A DNA stretch of 64,000 nucleotides, taken from the NCBI GenBank assembly GCA_019918135.1, contig WBZZ01003686.1:42501-106500 (forward strand). Direction: 5' to 3'. Made by a program: the position numbers and the translations under genes. Of this stretch, positions 21,497 through 31,562 are shown one piece after another (the stretch's first letter is position 1; each line of letters begins with the position of its first letter). The notes below the pieces were generated by a model. The model did no database searches. It saw nothing but the letters and a program-made list of their open reading frames with translations, and had not been told where the DNA came from. Origin of the DNA: Paulinella micropora. Its lineage: Eukaryota; Cercozoa; Imbricatea; Euglyphida; Paulinellidae.

Positions 21497-22432
21497 TAAA
21501 CCAGGCTATTTTTGAGGTTCAGCACGCCGTTGACTAGTTCCATCGTCGTAACACCTATATACACACCCGCATATTTTCTCTACCTTCCCTGTTTCCTTCC
21601 TTGCTTCCTTCCTTGCTCCTTTCCTTCCTTGCTTCCTTCCTTTGTTCCTTCCTTGCTTCCTTCCTTCCTTGCCTCCTTCCTTCCTTCCTTCCTTCCTTTC
21701 TTCTTCTTCTTTTCTTCTTCTTCATTTCTTTCCGGCCTTGTGGTCACGAGAAGAGGCGTCGTACAGGGCCGAGCTCCCACTCTCTTGGCTCGCGCAGGTT
21801 TTGCACCCCCCCCCCCCCCTCCTTTTTTCTTTCTCCCCCTTCGTTCACCCTTGGCGCCCCCCCCTCTTCCCTCCCCATCCTCCCCCCCCCCCCCCCCTTC
21901 CCCTTCCCCTCCACTCCCATTCCCTCGCTCATCCCTGAGTTCAAAAAGGGGGGGGGGGGGGGAGGTGCAGGTGAGGCGAGGGCGCCCCCACCCTTTCTCC
22001 CCCCCCCCAAAAGAAAAGCACGACTGTTGTGATATGGTCAAAATATGGGGAATCTTTTCAGCCATATCACTGCAGCGGGGGCTGTAAATCCCCTCCCCGC
22101 ACTAAAAGCCAGGTTTCGTGGCTAGGTTTTCGAGCTTGCGGCGTTTGTGTAACTTTTCTCGTAGAAAAACTGTGCGGGGAGGGGAGAGGTTGGCGTGGGT
22201 TTTGCTGGCACACGCACAGTTTTTTTTACGAGACAAAACCTCCCTTGGTTGGTTGGGGGGGTGCGGGTGAGGGGTTGCGGGGGGCACCCTCTCTTCTTCG
22301 AGGGGGGGGGGGGGTAGGGGCAGGCGGAGGAGCACCCCCCCCCCCCCCCTTTCCGCGAGGAAACAAGAGACAGCGCAGCAAAAAAATTTAGCTACACAAA
22401 ACCAAAGTAACAGAAAAACTGACCCGGCCGAC
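21497..22432. other. Non-coding: (CTTC)n tract and poly-G/C runs
   Basis: A CCTT/CTTC tract (about 21585-21730) is followed by several poly-C and poly-G runs and a short AAAAACTGTGC..GCACAGTTTTT inverted pair (about 22165-22230). Long frames here are low-complexity. No gene seen. Confidence 0.5.
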
Positions 22433-22807
22433 ATGAGCGTTGGTGACTGCACGTCTACCCAGTCCACCGTACAGGTGCAGTGCGGGGAGTATACGGGTGC
22501 AAGCATCGTGTACCCAGACGAGTTGAAAATGTGCCCGCAATGTCGCCAGGCCCGGCTCTACCTTTGTCCGCGCAAAAGGTGCTTTGGAAAAGTATGTTTT
22601 GAGTGCAGCATCGACACACGACCACACATGTGTCTCTCGATATGTCTGAACGGGTGCATTCTTGAACCGGCCGCCGGTACTTCGCGCAACAAACAGAAAA
22701 AGGGCGCGATTGTTTCATCTGCCAGCAAAACAAAAACACAGAAGGGAACCTTGTCCTCGTGGGTACGGGGCGCATCAAAACAAGAAAAAGAAAAACAGGA
22801 TTCTTAG
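22433..22807 (+). CDS. Small Cys-rich protein, AN1-like zinc finger
   Basis: A 124-residue frame from ATG 22433 (GACATGAGCG context). Residues 34-65 give CPQC-x7-C-x4-C-x4-C-x2-C-x6-H-x-C. This is close to the AN1 pattern CxxC...CxC-x4-CxxH-x5-HxC, though one ligand position is Cys instead of His. The C-terminal 45 residues are Lys/Gln/Ser-rich, probably disordered. AN1 fingers occur in stress-associated, ubiquitin-linked proteins and in some large viruses. No neighbour is close enough to suggest an operon or complex. It may be an expressed small gene or one exon. Confidence 0.45.
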   Translation: MSVGDCTSTQSTVQVQCGEYTGASIVYPDELKMCPQCRQARLYLCPRKRCFGKVCFECSIDTRPHMCLSICLNGCILEPAAGTSRNKQKKGAIVSSASKTKTQKGTLSSWVRGASKQEKEKQDS

Positions 22808-24000
22808 AATTTCTTTAATTGCAGGGAGACCTTACTAGCAACCGCACGGCGCAAGATATACCCTAAGCCCCAGCACGCCCAGCCACGCGCAAGTGGTTGC
22901 CCTCCCCGACGGGGGCCAGAGAAGCGCGGAGTTGCCGAACTCACTTCCGGCGACGGGGTTTTCGGTGTTTGTCCCCGGGCAGGCACGCTGAAGCCCCTTC
23001 AGCTGCTCTGTGCAAAGTTATCCAAAACAAAGGTGTCACTGATGTCAATGTGCAAGATACGCGCGTCAAGAACGTACAGAAATTATTTTCTTATTAAAGC
23101 TCTCCCGCTCCCGCTTCCTACTGGTGCTCTGTGCCAAGGGCGGATTGAAAACCCAGCTATCTAGCCTGACTATCATCAGAAGCGGGGCCGCGCGTGTCTG
23201 CATCTGGGCTGGTTTGACTATCCAGTACGCTGCACTTGCGTTGCAGTGTTTGTATTTCCATGCTTGCATTAAGAGTCAGCAAAAGAGCGTAAAAGCACTG
23301 AATAAATCAAACACAGAAACCCCCAACGATGCCCAGCATATCAAAACAGACTCACGCATGAGGCCTCAACATTCGCCTAGCCGGACCCTTGCTAACGTCG
23401 GAAGCGGAACGTTATAAGAGATAACGCCTGGGCCCTCCCACGTTCTGCAAGGCATGTTTCCAAACTCATCCATAGCAGTGAAAAATGCATCACACATTGC
23501 AGAGTCGATGAGAGGGGCGAGAAAGGAGAGGGGGGGGGGGGGGGGGGGGGGCGCCTCTCTCCCTCCATGAATAAGAAAGGGAGAGGCGCCTCCCCCTCCC
23601 CTCTTTGCCCGTACTTTTTGTACGCACTCCTCTCCCCTCCCCCCTTCTCTCCTGCACACCATTTATCTTGCACACCCTGCCCCCCCCCCCAGAATCTATT
23701 TATCTGTGTCTTTTCCCCTGTCTGCAGTTCTAGCTACAGAAAATAACAGCACCAAAAAAAGACCAAGAGGTGAGTGATGTCCGGAGCAGCAACAAAAACT
23801 AGTTCCAAATTTCTGATTTCTGATTTATTCCTAAAATCCTGTGTTTGTTGTCCGCAAAATTTCTGGACTTTGTAGTCTCTTCAGAAAATGATGCTATTTA
23901 GACCAGCCAGGGCAGATGGGGCAGGGGAGAAAAGAATTTATTTCTTCATTCTCGCGCGCGTTGCCCCCCTCCCTTCCGCGCGTCCGTCTGGGGGAAAAAA
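22808..24000. other. No gene seen; GC-rich unique sequence and homopolymers
   Basis: Mostly unique sequence with short overlapping frames on both strands (below 100 codons), none with a recognisable motif. A long poly-G run is at about 23530-23551. Rpt1 edge sequence (TTCTGATTTCTGATTT) appears near 23810. Confidence 0.4.
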
Positions 24001-24400
24001 TTCAGGATGTCTGATTTCTGAATTTGCAAACAACATGCTGCGGTACTAGCACGGGTTGCAGGGGTGTGCTAAAGCACTGTGCAAAGAACAAATTTTCGCT
24101 CTCTCGCACACTTCCCTTGCAGCTGTAGCACACACCCCTGCAGCCCGTGCAGGATGTCTTTGCCAAGTCAGAAATCAGACATTCAGACCTCTCTTTTCTT
24201 TTTCTTCCTTTTTCCGGGCGAACGGGCAGAAGCGGGGGCGTGAGAGGGAGGGGCCAGGGTAAAAAAATTTTGTCTTCGCTTGCGCGCTTCCTTCCTGCAG
24301 CTTTTTCTTAAAAAAAACTGGAGGGTTGGGTGTGTTTGCTCGCGCGCTTCCTTCCTGCAGCTTTTTCTTAAAAAAACTGGAGTGGTGGGGGGGGGGGGGG
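24001..24400. repeat. Rpt1 copies and a ~59-bp tandem duplication
   Basis: Rpt1 modules (ATGTCTGATTTCTGAATTTG, ACGGGTTGCAGGGG, AGCTGTAGCACACACCC). These are followed by two copies of a segment containing GCGCGCTTCCTTCCTGCAG and CTTTTTCTTAAAAAAACTGG at about 24280 and 24339. Confidence 0.65.
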
Positions 24401-24509
24401 GCCTTCCTGCCCCAAGCCATGAAAGTGCTCTGTGCTTTTAGTTTGCTTCGCAGCATAGCCTACAGCATTATTAATGCATTTGTCTGTGGTTATCTATGAA
24501 AAAGCAGCA

Positions 24510-24765
24510 CTTAATTATAAGTATTTACCCACCTATCTACCTTTCTGCCTACTCTGTGCAGGATGGCAGGGCCGCATATGCAACCTACCTACCTACATAC
24601 TTACATGCCTACCGACCGACCGAACGACCAAACTACCGACCCCTACCCACCTACCAACTACCTACTGGTTTATAGTTACTAACAAACAGACTTACCTACC
24701 TACGCGACCTACCGACCTACCTACCTGCCTACCAACCCACCGACCTGCCTACTGATATACTTTTT
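24510..24765. repeat. (CTAC)n-type degenerate microsatellite
   Basis: CCTACCTAC, CGACCGAC and CTACCAAC tetranucleotide variants. The long frame through it is a Leu/Pro/Thr repeat translation. Confidence 0.8.
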
Positions 24766-24829
24766 CAACCACAGCACGGATTGAAAGAGAGATGGATAGG
24801 AAAGCAAATGTATATTTTAGAGAAAACTA

Positions 24830-25381
24830 AGATTAAGGCTGCTGCTGCTGTTAGATTGTTGTTGCTGCTACTACCACTTGCCGCTGCAAGTAAATAGCTG
24901 CAGCTGCAGTAGCAACAATAGAACAACAACAGCAACAGCAACAGTGGTAGCAGCAGCAGCTGCAGCAGCAACGGCAGCAGTGGAAAGCAGGTAGCAGCCT
25001 GGCAGTAGTAGCAGCCGCAGCAGATATAGCGGCAGCAGCAGCACAGAAGCAACAGCAGCACCAGTAGCAGCAGCTTGCAGTAGCAGCAGCAGCAGAATAG
25101 CAAGAGCAGCACTAGCCTACGAGTACCAGTAGTAGGAGGAACAGGAATAAGAGTAGTACGAGCGGGATTAGCAGAAGGAGTAGGCAAGCATGAGAAGGTG
25201 TAAGTATAGGAGTTGGACTTGGAGTAGGAGCAAGAGGTGTAGAAGTAGGTGTAATAGTAGTATTAGTAGGAGGAGGAGGAGTAGTAGTAGAAGTAGTAGA
25301 AGTAGTAGAAGTAGTAGAAGTAGTAGAAGAAGTAGTAGTAGCAGTAGTTGTAGTAGTAGTAGTGGTAGTAGCAGTAGTAGC

Positions 25382-25431
<50 letters not shown>

Positions 25432-25870
25432 GAGTAGGCCTCGGAGTAAGAGCAGGAGACAAAATGAGAAAGAGGAGGAGAAAGAGGAGGAGGAAGAGGA
25501 GGACGAGCAAGAGAAGAGGAGCAGCTGTGCTGCTACTGCTGCTGCTACTGCCCCTACCACCGCTGCTGCTGCCATTGCTGCCCTCCTATCGCCACTTATT
25601 CATATATATTCTTTTTTACTCCTACTCCTGCTCCTCCACCTACTCCTACTGCTCCCGCTCTTCCTACTCCTCTCCTCTTTCCTTTTTTTTCCCCTTTCTC
25701 TTCCTCTTCCTCTTCTACCTCTGTCTGGTAGGAGAAAAGTTTTTTTTTCTGTGGTGGCGACAGTCGCCATACCTTCCAACCATGGCAAATTCCGGAAAAA
25801 TTTGGCGCAACCTTTGCATGAAGAAAATTTGCCGGTCTTGGCGGCGGTTTTTTGTTCATTCAATTTTTTT
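24830..25870. repeat. Segmental duplication copy 1: trinucleotide field
   Basis: GCA/AGC then AGT/TAG trinucleotide tracts, with a landmark order shared with 28210-29320: GAGCAGCACTAGCC, AGTAGTACGAGCGGGATTAG, GCATGAGAA, GCCTCGGAG, GCAGCTGTGCTGCTACTG, GCCACTTATTCATAT, then a CT-rich tract and an Rpt2 unit. The copies are diverged, with many indels. Long Ser/Arg or Leu frames are repeat translations. Confidence 0.7.
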
Positions 25871-26720
25871 TTCGTCGATGCTTTGGCCAGCGCCATCAAA
25901 CAAATCCCCCGCCCCCCCCCCCCCCGCCCGCCAGGGGGGGGAAGGGAAAATCTTATTTTTAAAGCAAAATCCCCCCCCCCCCCCCACCTCCCCCCGCCCG
26001 CCGTTGGCTCAGACCAAACGTCAAAAAAAAAAAGTCCAAAATGGTGAAATTTTTTTCTTTTTTCTGCGGTGGCGACAGTCCATACCTTCCAACTGCAGCC
26101 GATTCCCGACAAATTTGATGCGAATGTTGTGAGAAAAAATTTGCCACTGTCGGCGGCGGTTTTTTTTTCTGTGGTGGCGACAGTCGCCATACCTTCCAAC
26201 CGTCGCAAATTCCGGACAAATTTGGCGCAACCGTTGCATGAAGAAAATTTGTCGGTCTTGGCGGCGGTTTTTTTTCATTCAAATTTTTTTCGTCGATGCT
26301 TTGGCCAACTCCATCAGACAAATCCCCCCCCCCCCCCGCCCGCCGTTGGCTCAGACCAAACGTAAAAAAAAAGAGTCCACGGGGGTGGGGGGGGGAGGAG
26401 GAAAAATTCATTTTTTTAAAAAGAAAAAATCTTATTTTTTAAGCAAAAATCCCCCCCCCGCCGTTGGCTCAGACCAAACGTTAAAAAAAAGAGAGTCCAA
26501 AGTGGCGAATTTTTTTTTCTTTTTTTCTGTGGTGGCGACAGTCGCCATACATTCCAACTGCCGCAAATTCCTGACAAATTTCGTGCAATTCTTGCTGGAA
26601 GAAAACTTGCAGGTCTTGGCAGCGGTTTTTCCCAACCGTCCCAAATTCTGGACAAATTTGGTGCAAAATCTCGCGGGAAGAAATTCTGCCGGTCTTGGCG
26701 TGAATCCTGTCTTGCCAAAA
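25740..26720. repeat. Array of dispersed repeat family 2 (Rpt2)
   Basis: About four imperfect units with TGGCGACAGTCGCCA (a perfect 15-base palindrome), TACCTTCCAACCGTCGCAAA, TTGGCGCAACCGTTGCATG, AAAATTTGCCGGTCTTGGCG and CGTTGGCTCAGACCAAACGT, separated by poly-C runs. More units lie at 29190-29720, 60060-60480 and 63380-63650. Non-coding. Confidence 0.75.
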
Positions 26721-27003
26721 AATCAGAAATCAGAAATCAGAAATTCAGAACTCTGTTTGTTTTTTCAGCAAGTCGTTGAACGGACGGGCGGGAGGGAAGG
26801 GAGGTGGGCGAGGGAAGGCAGAAGCAGCGCGGGACCAGAGAAAAAATTAGAAGCAGGATCCTTCCCTCCCCTCGATCTTGCATACACCACTCCCCTCACC
26901 TTCACTTCCCCTCCTATGCCTTTGTCGTGACTTCACCAGGTTGTGTTCAGCCGCATACCAACCAAACGTTCCTTCCCGGCCGCAGCACGCTGTGTGTGTG
27001 CTA
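26720..27003. other. Rpt1 remnant and GC-rich unique sequence
   Basis: AAATCAGAAATCAGAAATC and ACGGACGGGCGGGAGG mark an Rpt1 copy up to about 26800. The rest is unique and leads to the BRO-N-like frame; a TATA-like box is not obvious. Confidence 0.5.
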
Positions 27004-27303
27004 ATGAATGCAGAATCGCCTAGATCGCCGGACCCGAGCCCAGCACCGTCACCCGAGTCCCGAACCCACGAGGCCGAAAGGCACGCTGCCGCGAAAAACC
27101 ACACGTACTGCGCGGTGGCGTCGACGTCCAATGGCGCGATCCAAGACAACCCCTTGATCATGGGGCTGAATGAAGAAACTTAGAAAAAAAACATCCAGCG
27201 CCAACAAGATGGCTTCTTTGCGATTACCGACGTCATCGCCGCCTTAAAGGACTGTTCGCTAAAGGCTGCTAGGAAGGACTATGATCGTCTAAAGAAAAAA
27301 TGA
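27004..27303 (+). pseudogene. BRO-N/antirepressor-like fragment
   Basis: The segment DGFFAITDVIAALKDC followed by AARKDYDRLKKK resembles the core of the BRO-N domain (W/F-F..xDVIxAL...A..Y...LKKR), which occurs in phage antirepressors, baculovirus BRO proteins and large DNA viruses. It is preceded by a Pro/Ser-rich leader from ATG 27004. The reading is interrupted, so it is listed as a fossil fragment. A perfect hairpin begins at its last codon. Assignment is by eye only. Confidence 0.4.
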
Positions 27304-27329
27304 CATAACCCCATCTTGGGGTTATGTCA
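27301..27329 (+). terminator. Perfect 13-bp-stem hairpin at end of BRO-N-like frame
   Basis: TGACATAACCCCA, loop TCT, then TGGGGTTATGTCA, flanked by AAAAAA on the left and AAAAAAA on the right. The first three bases are the stop codon. The stem has no mismatch. It may be an RNA 3'-end hairpin, a terminator or a tiny palindromic insertion. Confidence 0.5.
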
Positions 27330-27594
27330 AAAAAATTGCATTCAAGCGCGCTGATGGGAAAAGGGGCGCTCCGGTGGACTGTATGAAGGGGTACCTTGCG
27401 CGGTGCCTTTTGTTGCTCTTGGTCGTCCTCGTCTGAGTCAGAGCCCTACAGTGCAGAGAGAGGGAGAGACATGAAAACTTAATGAAGATCCTGCCCATGC
27501 TGCCTTGGCCCACAAGACCGACGACGTATTCAGCGTGAACAAGCAAACCTGACGCGTGCATGCCCGGGTGACAGTGAGTTGAAACAGGCGATGC

Positions 27595-28205
27595 CCGAAA
27601 CCTGAAAATGTAGGCACAAAAAGGCAATCGCCGAAATAGGAAGAAAAAAAATGTCTATAAGTTCAGACCCGGCAAATTTGACCAACCACAAAAATTTTAC
27701 CGATAAGCGAAACTTCGCGACAAAGAAATTTCTACCGCAAAATACGGCTGGTCTGCGGGTGCTAGAATTTTTTCTGATTTCGGCAATTGCTTTTTTGTGC
27801 CTACCTTTGGTGAGTGAAGCCCGGCGGGCGGGGAAAAAATTGCAGATAAATTTCCACCAAAATTTCCCCGCCCACCGAGGGGACAAATAGGCGATTGCCG
27901 AAATCGAAAAAAAAAATACTATAAGTTCAGACCCAGCAAATTTGGCCAACAGACGAAATTTTACAGATACAACAAAATTTGGCGACAAAATATATCTGAC
28001 CGCAAAATACGGCTGGTCTGCGGGTGCTAGAATTTTTTTTCTTCCGATTTCGTCACTTGCCCTTTGGTCCCTACCTTTCGCGAGCGAAGCCCGGCGGGCG
28101 GGGAAAAAATTGCAAAAAAATTGTCAGCAAAATTTCCCCGCCCGCCGGGCTTCGCTCACGAATAGGCACAAATAGGCAATGGCCGAAATCGAAATTTTTT
28201 TTCTA
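27595..28205. repeat. Two tandem ~300-bp units containing long hairpins
   Basis: Units start near 27595 and 27890. They share AAATCG/GGCGATTGCCGAAAT, TATAAGTTCAGACCCRGCAAA, CAAAATACGGCTGGTCTGCG and GAAGCCCGGCGGGCGGGGAA. In the second unit a 25-bp perfect inverted repeat (28082-28106 with 28133-28157) surrounds a 26-base loop; in the first unit the same hairpin is imperfect. Non-coding foldback element. Confidence 0.7.
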
Positions 28206-28209
28206 TAAC

Positions 28210-28590
28210 TTCAGACCCGGCAGCTGCTACAACCATTTGCTGCTGCAAGTAATAGCTGCAGCGGCAGTAACACTGACAACAACAGCAGCACCAGTAGCAG
28301 CAGCAGCTGCACTAGGAGCAGCAGCAGCAGCTGCACTAGGAGCAGCAGCAGCAGTAGTAGCAGCCGCAGCAGCAGTAGTAGTAGTAGCAGCCGCAGCAGA
28401 TATCGGCAGCAGCAGCACTAGGCAGCAGCACAGAAGCAAGAGCAGCACTAGCCAACGAGTAGCAGTAGTAGGAGTAGGAATAGGAATAAGAGTAGTACGA
28501 GCGGGATTAGGAGTAGGAGTAGTCGAGCATGAGAAACTGAGGTATAGGAGTTGGAGTAGGAGTAAGAGTAGGGGCAGTAGGTGTTGGAGC

Positions 28591-28640
<50 letters not shown>

Positions 28641-29320
28641 GAGGAGGAGGAGGAGGAGTAGGAGGATAAGGAGGATGAGTAGTAGTAGTAGTAGTAGTAC
28701 TAGGCCTCGGAGCAAGAGGAGGAGACAACAATGAGAAAGAGGAGGAAGAGGAGGACGAGTAAGAGAAGGAGCAGCTGTGCTGCTACTGCTGCTGCTGCCC
28801 TACCACCGCTGCTGCACTGCTGCCCTCCTACTGCCACTTATTCATATTTTTTTGCTCCTCCTACTGCTCCTACTCCTGCTCCTCCACCTGCTCCCGCTCT
28901 TCCTACTCCTCTCCTCTCCTCTCCTCTCCCCTCTCTCTCACCTTTGTCTTCCTCTCCTCTTCTATCTCTCTCTCTCTCTCTCTCTCTCTTGCCTCTTCTT
29001 CCTCTTCCTCTTCCTCCTCCTCATACTCCTACTCGTACCCCTTCTCCTTCTTCTTCTTCTTACTCCTCCTCTTCCTACTCTGTTCTATTATTCCTCTTCG
29101 TAGTCCTCTTCTTCTGCCTCTTCCTTGTCTTTTTCCCTTACTTCTCCTCCTCTTACCTTCGCTTCTACTCCTTCTCCTACTCGTCGGCGGCGGTTTTTTT
29201 TTTCTGTGATGGCGACAGTCGCCATACCTTCCAACCATCGAAATTCCGCACAACTTTTGGCGCAACCGTTGCATAAAGAAAATTTGCTGGCTTGGCGGCG
29301 GTTTTTTTTTTCATGAAATA
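28210..29320. repeat. Segmental duplication copy 2: trinucleotide field
   Basis: Diverged copy of 24830-25870 in the same orientation, ending in an Rpt2 unit (TGGCGACAGTCGCCA at about 29210). It has (AGT)n, (CTC)n and (TC)n tracts. No gene. Confidence 0.7.
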
Positions 29321-29760
29321 TATTTTCGTCTGCTGCTTTGGCCAGCGCCATCAGACAAATTTGCCCCCGCCCGGGGGGGAGGGAAAATCTTATTTGTTAA
29401 GCGAAAAATCCCCCCCCCCCCCCGGGCCCAAGGGGGAGGGAAATCTTATTTGTTCAGCAAAAATCCCCCCCCCCCCCTCCCCCCGCCCGTTGGCTCGGAC
29501 CAAGCGGCGGATTCTTTCTGTGGTCGCGACAGTTGCCATACCTTCCAACCGTCGCAAATTCCGCACAACTTTTGGCGCAACCGTTGCATGAAGAAAATTT
29601 GCCGGTCTTGGAGGCGGTTTTTTATTTTCATCTAAATTTTTTTTCATCTGATGCTTTGGCCAGCGCAATCAGACAAATTTTCCCCCCCGCCCGGGGTGGA
29701 GGGAAAATCTTATTTGTTGAGCGAAAATCCCCCCACCCCAACCCCCCCCCCCCCCCCCCG
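29190..29760. repeat. Rpt2 units
   Basis: Two to three Rpt2 units with TACCTTCCAACC, TTGGCGCAACCGTTGCAT and GCTTTGGCCAGCGCAATCAGA, separated by poly-C runs. Confidence 0.7.
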
Positions 29761-29769
29761 CTTCTCCCC

Positions 29770-30060
29770 GCCCGCGTTGCAGCAACAAAACCGAGTTCCA
29801 GATTTCTGATTTCTGATTTCTAATTTTTTTCCCCAAACACGCTGCTGCAACAGGGTGCGTGCCCCACCTCTTAAAAAAAAATTCCTGCTGCTCGTCGGCC
29901 TTCCCTCGCTCCCCCCCCCCCCCCCCCCCACCCCTCCTCCTACCCCGCCCGTCCGTCCGGTGCAGCTATGCAAGAAAACCGAGTTCCGAATTTCTGATTT
30001 CTGGTCTCTGATTTTTTTTCTCCCAAAAAATTCCCTGCCACAGGGTGCGAGCCCTGCCTC
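29770..30060. repeat. Two Rpt1-like units
   Basis: Two tandem units with CCGAGTTCCGAATTTCTGATT and ACAGGGTGCGWGCCC modules, separated by a poly-C run; they precede the AAAT microsatellite. Confidence 0.6.
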
Positions 30061-30256
<196 letters not shown>

Positions 30257-30294
30257 CTAATGTCGTGTTTCTTTTCTGTGGTGTTGAGCTGTAG

Positions 30295-30480
30295 CTCAAG
30301 TTTATACATCCCAACTCCCCGAGAGCTTGGACAATATCGATCAAGCGCTGCATGTCATACTGCTGTTTCTTTTCTGTGTATGTATGGTTTGGGCACAAGG
30401 GATCGATGTAAGCAGACCTACACGAGAGCACAACGGAATGCGATCCAGGGCCAAAGGTTTGCCTTAGTACAAAAAAAAAA
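30295..30480. repeat. ~180-bp dispersed repeat, copy left of the Polinton
   Basis: Shares ACATCCCAACTCCCCGA, GCTGCATGTC, TGTTTCTTTTCTGTGTAT, GCAGACCTACACGAGAGCAC and TTTGCCTWAGTA with 56128-56310, in the same orientation, ending in a poly-A or AG tail. It looks like the 3' part of a retroposon. Confidence 0.65.
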
Positions 30481-30602
30481 AGAAAAAAAGGGGGGGGGGG
30501 AATTTATTCTATTTGGTCGTGATAAACATGCGACGCAAACAAATTAAACAGGTTGCAGGGGTGAAGCTACAGCACCGTGCTAAAGGATCAGAAATCATGT
30601 AT

Positions 30603-30608
30603 TCCGAA
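30603..30608. repeat. Left target-site duplication of the Polinton
   Basis: TCCGAA directly before the AGTAGTATAATATCC terminus; the right partner TTCGAA (51510-51515) matches at 5 of 6 positions. Polintons make 6-bp duplications. Confidence 0.6.
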
Positions 30609-30897
30609 AGTAGTATAATATCCTTTTTTTAAGGTCATTTTTCGTGCCCTCAAAATGACCCTTTAAAAAAGAATTCGGCTTCCAGACACATCTCCCGCAA
30701 ATCAATACGAAGCAACAAAACAGCAAAATAACGACATCAAATTTTCCAAATCAACAGAGAGCAAAGGAACAAGAAAGCAACCGAAAAAATAAAATGTGAG
30801 TGCGGTGCGGAGGTTTCAAGAGCGAACTTATCAAGACATAAAAAAACACACCGCACGAGCACCGACGGAAAACCCCATTTTAATAAAATAAGTTTAT
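30609..30897 (+). repeat. Left terminal inverted repeat (289 bp)
   Basis: Matches the reverse complement of 51221-51509 over its full length with about one mismatch by eye. It contains a zinc-finger-encoding open frame (see 30732-30914) and begins AGTAGTATAATATCC. Confidence 0.95.
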
Positions 30898-30914
30898 TTA
30901 CTATACATAAATAA
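30732..30914 (+). other. TIR-encoded C2H2-like zinc-finger frame (left)
   Basis: An open frame reading inward that encodes CECGAEVSRANLSRHKKTH at 30795-30851: C-x-C-x11-H-x3-H with a preceding basic stretch. No obvious ATG precedes it within the repeat. It is present identically in the right TIR (minus strand, 51267-51323). The same C-x-C style finger is in the gene at 50946-51179. It may be a DNA-binding module, an exon, or the remains of an ancestral terminal gene. Confidence 0.5.
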
Positions 30915-30937
30915 ACTTAAGGGTCCAAAATAGACTT

Positions 30938-31309
30938 TTACAAAGTCTCAAGTTGAACAGACCAATTGATTGCTTCTTCGTTATTCCCCACCTTTTTCAT
31001 CAAGGCTGAGATAGAAGGAAAGACGAGAATTTCCTCCTCTTCTTTACCAAGAGAAACCAGAAAGAAAGTTTTCTTTTTTGGATTTTTCATGGTTGCATCT
31101 CGTTCTACCCAAGCGAACGAATAATTCTCACTTCTCTCCGCTGGGTTGCGAACAAAATATTTTCGCTCCGCTTGAAAGGAAGTTATTTTTTCTCTCCCAA
31201 GCATAGTGAAATCTCGCGGAACCCTCACTAGTCTGGGGTTTTTCATTTCAGTAGGGGCTTTCTCTTCAACTTCGCCCCAAGTCTTCCAGAAACCTACAAC
31301 CACATTCAT
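30938..31309 (-). CDS. Polinton left-end protein of unknown function
   Basis: A 123-residue frame, ATG at 31309, just inside the left TIR and pointing at it. The sequence starts MNVVVGFWKTWGEVEEKAP; the centre is basic and aromatic and it ends in a possible helical segment (ISALMKKVGNNEEAINW). No domain recognised. Its position and AT-rich coding make it a plausible element gene. Confidence 0.5.
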   Translation of the reverse strand: MNVVVGFWKTWGEVEEKAPTEMKNPRLVRVPRDFTMLGREKITSFQAERKYFVRNPAERSENYSFAWVERDATMKNPKKKTFFLVSLGKEEEEILVFPSISALMKKVGNNEEAINWSVQLETL

Positions 31310-31414
31310 CTACATAAAAAGAGAAACAATAGAGTTAGGACTTACCACCCCCCGCGAGGTTGATTGCACCAACTCCCTCTGCTATTTCATTCGGCTCTCC
31401 CATATTCTATTACA

Positions 31415-31562
31415 CACACAAAAAGCATGTGTAATAGAAATTCCTTTGAATTAGGGTGGGGTGTTAAACCCCTTGGTTTTGAAAAAAACCATGTATGTTG
31501 ATAATGTTGATTTCTAAACAAAATCAACATATTTTAAATCAACATTTTACACTAAAGTCTTT
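31415..31562. repeat. Intergenic palindromes, including ATGTTGATTT pair
   Basis: CTATTACACA..ATGTGTAATAG (about 31407-31438) and ATGTTGATTT...AAATCAACAT (31504-31530) form hairpins between two tail-to-tail or divergent element genes. The second belongs to the family also at 38579, 40032 and 46614. Confidence 0.6.

Noticed and set aside
21157-21564. N-terminal extension of the CoiA-like frame
   Set aside because: It runs through GTAT/GATA microsatellites giving (SIYL)n; the ATG at 21156 begins the non-repetitive protein.
27322-27627. 101-codon minus-strand frame
   Set aside because: No motif, overlaps the hairpin region and repeat edge; likely spurious.
25112-28734. Long Ser/Arg/Leu/Thr frames in trinucleotide fields
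   Set aside because: All six frames of (AGT)n and (AGC)n are open by composition; no conserved domain.
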